From contig OZ038466.1 of the NCBI GenBank assembly GCA_964036295.1, positions 17,472,097 to 17,536,096 of the forward strand: a stretch of DNA of 64,000 bases, given 5' to 3'. This document shows positions 57,000 to 64,000 of this stretch, in pieces (within the stretch, counting starts at the first letter, position 1; the number at the start of each line of letters is the position of its first letter). The notes beneath the pieces were generated by a model that was not told the DNA's origin, searched no databases, and was given only the letters and a program-made list of their open reading frames with translations. This stretch comes from Plumapathes pennacea (lineage: Eukaryota > Cnidaria > Anthozoa > Antipatharia > Myriopathidae). Both the position numbers and the translations under genes were made by a program.

Positions 57000-58260
57000 T
57001 TTCATTGCATTTAACAGAAGTTTTTGCTGACATGTTCGCTCACCTAAATAAATTATTTGTAGTTCAGATATGTTGATCTGAAAAAGAGTGTTTTTGATAT
57101 TTTGTTTGGTACGGAAAATATTTAAAGTCAAAGTTGGGCGACATGTTTGTTAGGGAATTTGTTTATGAAATAACTCGGGTTCTAAAATGAAAACAAAAAG
57201 TCAGAGACACAATTTTGTAAGTTAACATATCGGTCGATACTTGTGCAAAATTCCAACCCAATCCATTGAAACTCACTTGAACTGGAACTTCAAGAAAATG
57301 CAACAAAGCGTGTTTTTCAGATGCAGAGAAAATCACGCCTGAAGATTTTTGGCACCCCAATGGTGCTTGTTGACATAAGTAGCTAATCTGTCAGCCAGAT
57401 GTCACTTTGATATGCTTTGATGTAAAGCAGTGTTGTGTAATCTAGCCCAAGACCTCATCCTTCAGCAGTTTTTTGCTCAACAAACACTAGATTTCTTCAT
57501 GGTTTCGCTTTGACAAATCACACATGCAATACTTGTGTTTTGCCAGATTTCATGTAATATGTCGGTGTTACGAAATGCATGAGTTGACGAGTGATGACAG
57601 GTTGCAACAGCGGCTATTTTGATCAAAATTTTCGTTTGAGCCAATTTCTCAAGGGGTAAAACAGAAAATCAAAAAAGGACAACAAATTCGGGCAGATATG
57701 TTGAAAATAGATCACAACACAGAAAATATTTCTTTTGAAAAATTTTCGCTGAATGTCTCCTGATATCTTAAGAGTTGGCATCTCTGTGCGCAGAGTCGCA
57801 GGAAAACCTGTCTTAAAAAGTGCTTGGCCAAGCTTACCCTGAATGAAAGCATGATCAAATAGGATTGAACACTACACTTATTGGTACTCTGATTGAAGGT
57901 TATGTCAGCATAATTGGTTTGGGATATCTGAAGGGAAACAGGGCTTCCCCCATGATGCTTAAACTACTGTACTGGGTGGATAAGGGGATAACTGGGACAA
58001 CTAATAAACAGGACTTATGAATAAAAACCAGGGAAAACAGAATATGTTTGATTTCTATGTCAATTGTGAAGAAACAATTATTGGTCCTCTGCCAATGTGA
58101 GCTAATATTATTTCTATCTTGAACAACAGGAAAAAAAATCACTTTGAGAGATATTGAGTTCCTAACAATTGGTCATATTTCTCGAGTTGCATTCTGCCCC
58201 TATTTCAAGGGGAAGCACAAATCCTTTCTAACGAAAACGTATCCGTCAAATAATATAGGT
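57000..58260. other. Intergenic, nothing recognised
   Basis: No repeat or gene seen. Short frames on - at 57163-57360 and 57900-58142 have no supporting features. Confidence 0.4.
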
Positions 58261-58266
58261 GCTATT

Positions 58267-58532
58267 TTAAAGAGACCCTCTCACCGTAGATGCTTAGCGC
58301 GCCCAGTGACTGACGGCAGCCATTTTCGTATCATACGAAAATGACGGATTCCTATGTTTTTCTACGTTTCATCGCGAAATAAATCAACACAAACTCAGAG
58401 AGTGTATTAAATTCGGTAATCAGCGACAGCCAGATCAATCAGTAATAACGTGGGTGCCTCAGGAAAGTCGAGCTCCGGATGGAAATATAAACATGGGCGC
58501 GTAAAGCATCTACGGTGAGAGGTTCTCTTTAA
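58267..58532. mobile_element. 266-bp MITE with TTAA ends
   Basis: Left ttaaagagaccctctcaccg and right cggtgagaggttctctttaa are inverted over about 38 bases, including tagatgctt. TTAA lies at both borders. Confidence 0.8.
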
Positions 58533-58770
58533 CCCTTTCATTACCAGGAGTGGTCAAACACAGGGCACAGAGAATATAAGGAATAAAGATGATGTTACTG
58601 AAGCAACAACTCACCTTCATTCCTGCAAACTAAATTAGTATGATGTATTTGCGAGGATCCTTTGTCGCTGTTTGTAGCAGAGTCTGTCCTTATGAGCGGC
58701 TCGTGTTTTCGCTTCACCCAAAGGCGGTGGTGTCACACTTTCACCCATAGTATATTTGAGGTTATTTTCC
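58533..58770. repeat. Repeat related (inverted) to 29640-29880
   Basis: taaccctttcattaccagga, tcaccttcattcctgcaaac, gaggatcctttgtcgctgtt and ggtgtcacactttcacccat correspond in reverse order to the segment near 29680-29880. Confidence 0.55.
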
Positions 58771-58890
58771 CTGGTAGTAATTGTCGCTAACCATGCAGAT
58801 TGGCCGTCGATTCAGTTGTGCCCGATTTCCCAGGGAGAGCCTGGGAAAAAGCGATGTTTAGTCTCCAGTCCCTCTTTCCCTCCTCACCAG

Positions 58891-58960
58891 GCTGACTGAC
58901 CGAGCGGTTAGCGCGTTTAGGTGGACTGAAACCGAATGGCGACATTGGCAGTTTGAAACA
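58891..58960 (+). repeat. tRNA-like SINE fragment
   Basis: ctgaccgagcggttagcgcg is close to a polymerase III A box / tRNA D-arm. The cagtttgaaac about 40 bases later is a poor B box. Probably a decayed tRNA-derived SINE, not a functional tRNA. Confidence 0.35.
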
Positions 58961-58974
58961 GCCGTGGGGGATAG

Positions 58975-59600
58975 CTTAATAAAAACCTAACCACATCATT
59001 CACATTTTTTCCATTTAAATACTCTGCAAAGCGATTTTCAGGTTAGACCTACGAATTTTTGCAGAGAAATCCTCGTTACAAGGCAATAGAATGGGCTCTT
59101 TATGGCTATTCTTGCTATCCCGCCAAGCACTGTTAGAATATCAGAATAAAAAGTTTTTAATATAGACAAACACAAGTATAAGGACAAGCACAAAAGACCT
59201 TATTTCACCCTAAAAACAGACTCGACGCAATCGCTAGCAGAACCAAAACAATCACATCATTATTTTCGACGGTCATGCGAAAACGGCTCTAAAATATTGT
59301 GATCGTTTTGCTTGCGCTTGCATAGATATACTGTTTTTACAGTCAAATAAGGACCTTGTGCTTGCGGTGAGAGCGAGTTAATAAAATTACACAGGAATGA
59401 CTTCCACGAATCCAAATAACATAAATAAGACGCACAAGTCCTATGCATTAGAAACATTTTTCCAAAGTTTCACGGACCCGGTGCTGAAAAAGCTAGCTAC
59501 TGACTGAGTTCAAAACAGAGCCGGTCTTTGCACTGAAATTTTCAACGACAGGCATAAATTTTCAACGACAGGCATAAACACGTGACAAATATGAATCATA
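58975..59600. other. Intergenic with a 21-bp direct duplication
   Basis: aattttcaacgacaggcata occurs twice in succession at 59538-59579. Nothing else is recognised. Confidence 0.5.
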
Positions 59601-59611
59601 GATTGTCATTT

Positions 59612-60801
59612 TCACTGTTGAAAATTTTTACAGAAGCAGTATTTCCTCAAAAATGGTTTCTTGTCGATGATGCACTTCGGTTGATCTCCATAAAGATTAA
59701 TCCTGCTCAGTTCGCCAACCACTTCAAATTTATCTTTGACGTGGGTGACCGATACTTCAAACACCGCATTCCCGGGAACAGTACGAAGCTGAACTTGATA
59801 CATACAGTCCACAATAGGCACCGGACCATCAGCAAACTTTTCCACTCTGTGTCGATCGGCGACGCGTATAAATTGCAGCATGTTAACGTTGGGTATTTTC
59901 TGATAGCCGCTAGTAACGTCCGCAAGTTCCAAACGAGCGCACAACTTTACGCTGTCGGCATCTGATGACGTCAGTGAGTTTATATGGGTTACCACGGTTT
60001 GAGCCGACTGCCTGATTGATCAGTGGTCTTTATCTACAGGTTGCCAGCGCACGCATGGGCAGTAGTGCTCAGGTACACCAGCTGTACTGCAGTCACGTGA
60101 TTCTGGTATGACGTCAAAGAAGCTTCTGCCCCATTTCATATATTGGGGGAGTTTAGGGTACGAGATAATGTGTTGCAGCGTCGCATGAAGATCAAATGGA
60201 GTAACAAGAAGATTTGTGTTGCGTTTTAAGTTACTCACTAGATGTGGGTATTCTTTGCGAAACCACGGTGGAAGTGTAATGGAGAGGAATGGAAGCCTTG
60301 CTTCCAACTTTCCTTGAAATGTGAACCTCGATTCTCCATATCTAAAGCCGTGGTCACTCATTACGACCAGCATGGTATTGTTTAAGAAGTTTCTTGTGTG
60401 CAGTCTTTCTATAAGTCTGTGGAAGTCGCTCCCTGCCATGAAGACCGAATTCAAAGCATTGTGACTAATTTCCAATAAGAATGCAAAGCCAAACTTGGGT
60501 TTTGAAGAATAAGCTTGGAAGAATGACTCAATGTAATCAAAGTGAACGAGATGCTGGGGTTTACTCTCTGTGCAAAACCTTTTCTTTCTAGCAGCGTGCC
60601 AAAAGTAGCGGCTGTGATGGTGAGTGGGAGGCTCAGTAAAGCCATGTAGACGGTAATTGAACGCCGCAAAATTATCGTCTTCACTGAAAAAAGTGGCATA
60701 ACCATTGGCTTTAAATTCTTTGAAAACCCACGGCCATCTATCAACAGGGCTGTTGTTAGTATACCCCTTCCTTGCCTCGGGTAGGTCGGATACATATTTA
60801 C
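59612..60801 (-). pseudogene. DUF229 (sulfatase/alkaline-phosphatase-like) last exon with in-frame TGA
   Basis: The exon starts at 60801 after CTCCCTCTCATTAG, with GKYVSDLPEARKGYTNNSPV. It continues through DUF229 landmarks: VDRWPWVFKEFKANGYATFF, FNYRLHGF, LEISHNALN, NNTMLVVMSDHGFRYG, TFQGKLEARLPFLSITLPPW and VTPFDLHATLQHI. The SDHG pair is the metal-site DH of this fold. At 60022-60020 a TGA interrupts the frame after VRWQPVDKDH. The same frame then continues for about 135 codons (TVVTHINSLTSSDADSVKLC...) to 59612, which by eye also resembles the family C-terminus. Upstream exons with the catalytic nucleophile are not seen in the remaining 3.2 kb. DUF229 function is not established. Confidence 0.78.
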
Positions 60802-60814
60802 CTAATGAGAGGGA

Positions 60815-61139
60815 GATTTCTTTCTTCACGGGAAATTGGTTACAATCGTTTTCCAGTTTGGTGATTTGAAACATCACGGCATTCTCTATGTTACAAAGCA
60901 AGATATGGATTATATCTCGCAAACATATGGCGTCATGACTAAGTAATGATACCTCGCGCGTGGTATGATTACTCACAGCTCTTATCCCTGATTGGCTATT
61001 ATCGGGATATGGTTACTCGGTCAGCCCGGCATGAAATTTATGGTCTCTGATTGGTTAAAACCGGGAAATAATTCACCTTTCAAGTGATTTCTTTCCCTCC
61101 ATGTTAAAATTGACCTCTCCATGTTAAGATTGACATGTG
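60815..61139 (-). repeat. Repeat copy upstream of the DUF229 exon (inverted to 30856-31180)
   Basis: Read on -, it matches 30856-31180 until about 14 bases before the DUF229 acceptor. The open frame reaching 60976 through CLRDIIHILLCNIENAVMFQ is translated repeat, not part of DUF229. Confidence 0.85.
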
Positions 61140-61144
61140 TTACA

Positions 61145-61230
61145 AGTAAAAATACAGCCGTATTGCATGACTTTTTGTATAATAAATTGTTTATTATACG
61201 ACAAACGAAGCAGGGCAAATGTTCTTGTCA
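61145..61230. repeat. Fragment shared with the palindrome cluster at 7100-7190
   Basis: agtaaaaatacagccgtatt, aataaattgtttattatacg and acaaacgaagcagggcaaa are common to both places. Confidence 0.8.
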
Positions 61231-61920
61231 CTGTTAAATTCTATATTCTTCTTTCTTTGAAGTTATAAAATGAATGGCAGCAAATCAAGAAAACGTTTTT
61301 TTTCCTTAGCAATGTCCAATATGGCTGTATATTTTGTACATTACTATAGGGTTATTTAGACGTTACTGTGCTGTATGTGTATGTTACTAAGGGAGTTGTG
61401 TAATAATTTTGAGTACTATAGGTGTGTACATCTGAGTTGCAAGAAAATAAATTCCTAACAAACAGTGGACAAAGTCCATTTAAACACTTAACTAGACGAA
61501 CCTTGGCATAACAAAAACCCTGATATAACAAGCAATATTCTTCAGCCCTTTACAGCCCAATGAGACCCGAACACATTTCCCCAATTCCTTGGCCTGTTAT
61601 ATTGAGGTTTTATTTGTAGAGTGGTTGGATGAGGACTCCATGCAGATGTTTTATCAACACTGAGATACTTCCGGATCTCTTCAGGAGGTTTAGCCTACCA
61701 GCTACTTTTCAGGCAATGGCATCAATATGTTCATGCCAGTTCATAGAGGCATCTAAAGACAAACCTAGATATTTAACAAACTCTGATAGTTCTAGTAGTG
61801 TTCCTGATAATAATAAAAATCTCCAACATAGGCCCTTCTTCCCCAGAGTACCTCATTTGCATATTATATATTATACTAATATATTATTTGAAAGCTCAAA
61901 ATTCCTGGAAACAGGGCTCT
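61231..61920. other. Intergenic, nothing recognised
   Basis: No coding or repeat feature that I can support. Confidence 0.4.
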
Positions 61921-61922
61921 GT

Positions 61923-61931
61923 GTAATTATA

Positions 61932-61978
<47 letters not shown>

Positions 61979-61980
61979 AA
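61923..61980. repeat. (AT)n microsatellite
   Basis: About 25 dinucleotide repeats with two interruptions. Confidence 0.9.
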
Positions 61981-62780
61981 TACCTAATATGATACTATCC
62001 ATGCAGTTGTTATGTATTTTTTGACTAATTATTTTATAAAAGAAGTCTATAACAAGTTTCTGTGTAATATAGCCTCATCTAAACACTTGGGAAGTTGGGA
62101 GATTACTCCAGTAGTGGGAAACCACTCACCAGCCTTGTGGTAAACAATATTTCAAACAAACTACATTTACTTCAAGAGCTGCAATGTGCAGCTCATCTGG
62201 GGAGTTTATGAAAATATATTAGTATATAATCATATGGCTAAGCATGTCAATGAGTAAGCTCGGCAACACTTCACTCATGACATGATAGTGATTCATAATA
62301 CAATTAAGTACATATTAAGTATTTTGTTTGTGCTGCGTGTGTATACAGTATTGCTCCTCGGAATGTCTCAAAATTTTACATACAAGTACTACTTTCACTC
62401 TTCCACAAAGCTCTAACACGTTTGTTATGCTCGGTAAATGCACATCGGCAGGAATCGGCAACAAACATGCCGATATATGTATGACAATACCATTCATGTG
62501 CAGTACAGTAGAGTCCTTCATAATTTTCAACTATTTCTGATCTCTGGATAGAGTACATCAAATTCATAAAGCGTTATTACATCCATGACCTGTGTTTCAG
62601 CAATGTATCACTCAAACTTTAAAAGTTCAATTGTATTGACAAAGATTCAAGGTTTCAAAGGAACTCAAAGGTACAAGGTTTCAAACACGTTTCGCAAACT
62701 CACCAGCAATATGACGAGCCATAAAACCGACCAAAAACAGCCGAAAGTAAACAGCGACATCTCCTTCCAACTTTGTTCTT
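61981..62780. other. Intergenic, nothing recognised
   Basis: No gene seen. aaggtttcaaaggaactcaa / ggtacaaggtttcaaacacg near 62650 is a weak direct repeat. Confidence 0.4.
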
Positions 62781-62781
62781 T

Positions 62782-63114
62782 TTAAACCGTGGCTTTGTTT
62801 ATGCACTGTTCAGCTTGAACGAACACATGACTGCACAACATCCCCAGTGGAAGTGTTTCAACCTGTTCATCATCGGCTGGCCAATACCAGATGTATGTCC
62901 GAGACTCCTTCTGACGAAGTCTTATGTTTGGCGCTGAATCTTCTCCAATATCCTCCGCAGCACAACATCTGGGATCAAAAATCCAGAAATTTTCTCGAAA
63001 CCGTAAATGTCTGTCAGCCGGCCATTGCTGTTCAAAATTTCGTCCTCGTGCCCAGTCATCCTCTGTCAATATTGAGTTTCCTTCCCGTCGGCCCCAGAAG
63101 ATAGGCCCTTCCAC
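62782..63114 (-). CDS. Unrecognised 110-codon ORF
   Basis: Read on - it starts MEGPIFWGRREGNSILTEDD and ends EQCINKATV. It is rich in Trp, Arg and acidic residues (RTYIWYWPADDEQVE), more protein-like than its surroundings. No splice sites or family could be assigned. A (TTTTA)n tract lies just upstream at 63117-63140. May be a chance frame. Confidence 0.3.
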   Translation of the reverse strand: MEGPIFWGRREGNSILTEDDWARGRNFEQQWPADRHLRFRENFWIFDPRCCAAEDIGEDSAPNIRLRQKESRTYIWYWPADDEQVETLPLGMLCSHVFVQAEQCINKATV

Positions 63115-63140
63115 GTTTTTATTTTATTTTATTTTATTTT

Positions 63141-64000
63141 TATATTCGGCTCGGGCCGAAAGATTATCGATATTACTGGAAAGAGTACCTTCAATTTTAT
63201 TAGCAAAATACCAAAACGTGACAATTGTATCCACAGGCAGCCCAAGCTTAGTCGGGGACTGGTGTCGAATTGTGTCAAAATGGCTGCTATAAGAAAAATG
63301 TATGGGAATTTACGCGTGCAGCTTTTAAATCAGTTAATAACGTTAACACACGTCAGCACTTCAACAATAATACTATTTTTTTAAAGAGTGGCCAGAATGA
63401 GTTAAATCGCACAAGGACAACGATGCTGATGCCAGCATGTCACGTTTTGCAGCGAAATAAAACGAAACTTTCCTGTATACTTTCTAAATATTGTTGAAAA
63501 CAAATTTCCACTGGTTTGCCGTGGTGTGGACTCTTATTTACCACGATTTACGTCATTACATGGTCAAAATGTTGTGGACTCACGAGGCGCTTCGCCGAGA
63601 CACTAACGTTCACGCTATTAACTATCTTGTTTTCATTAACTCATTTCATTACCGTTAAGTTCAAATGTGGCGACATCACTACTTTTGGGGGTCTCTACTT
63701 TCGGGTAGCAAAAACGTGTACCAGATGATCGACAAAAAAAGGCACACTTTTTATTTGAAAGGTTTGTTTGTTTGTTTCGCCATTTTTGTCATAACAAATT
63801 ACTGTACATTGGTATATTTAATCGATACAATGGTAGGAGGACTAAATTAAACCCTAACAGGCTTTTACAGAGTAGTCCCACTTTATGTAATACTTTGAGA
63901 TTATCTTTATAGGTGATCAGTTGGCAGAATTACCAACAGAATATATTCTATTCTATATGTATATATTTTGATTGATGAAATAATCATGCTAATAAAGATA
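63141..64000. other. Right end, nothing recognised
   Basis: Short frames only. A final aataaaga near 63991 could be a repeat tail. Confidence 0.4.

Noticed and set aside
59582..59965. 127-codon frame on + opposite the DUF229 tail
   Set aside because: Antisense shadow of the DUF229 C-terminal region.
59997..60022. A GT...AG pair that would remove the DUF229 stop as a 26-base intron
   Set aside because: Far shorter than any plausible spliceosomal intron.
60802..60976. Extension of the DUF229 frame to an ATG at 60976
   Set aside because: The extension is the repeat shared with 30856-31180, and a polypyrimidine-AG acceptor sits exactly where DUF229 similarity starts.

Overview
The window is animal (metazoan) nuclear DNA. 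Genes are split by short GT-AG introns, base composition is AT-rich, and non-autonomous transposons, palindromes and microsatellites are dense. The gene set and repeat style point to an anthozoan cnidarian, most likely a stony coral. That placement is inference; no species marker is visible. Nothing here is bacterial: I see no operons, CRISPR arrays or ribosome binding sites.

Region 1 (1-27.7 kb) is the 3' part of an OGFOD1-type prolyl hydroxylase gene on the + strand, with six coding exons whose phases all match. One intron of this gene (2643-26191, about 23.5 kb) holds three tandem antisense copies of a two-exon gene. Each copy encodes a protein of about 1,072 residues: signal peptide, plant-type leucine-rich repeats, a cysteine-rich module, about ten membrane segments and a very short tail. 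I know of no named family with this exact layout, and it is the strongest candidate for an undescribed receptor system. The spacers between copies contain decayed pieces of an OGFOD1 exon and of signal-peptide exons, which record how the array arose. Copy-specific insertions can be dated against the paralogous empty sites: a 1.25 kb foldback element, a palindrome cluster and a LINE-like tail.

Region 2 (27.7-47 kb) is almost gene-free. It contains an orphan LRR-unit flank, several MITE families, a poly-C/poly-G bounded element and two oppositely oriented satellite arrays (38.6-39.4 and 45.5-46.8 kb). Within the right array lie a 3.37 kb element with perfect 24-bp terminal inverted repeats and a TTAA-flanked MITE. 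A 66-bp minisatellite that stays open in several frames sits at 40.2-40.6 kb.

Region 3 (47.6-50.8 kb) is an eight-exon SANT-domain nuclear protein gene on the + strand. Its last exon appears to carry a one-base frame change at a run of five C.

Region 4 (50.8-64 kb) is mostly repeats. It includes the last exon of a DUF229 (sulfatase-like) gene on the - strand, broken by one in-frame TGA, and two small ORFs of unknown function. The protein genes show no sign of a shared pathway. Their proximity reflects nesting and duplication, not an operon.
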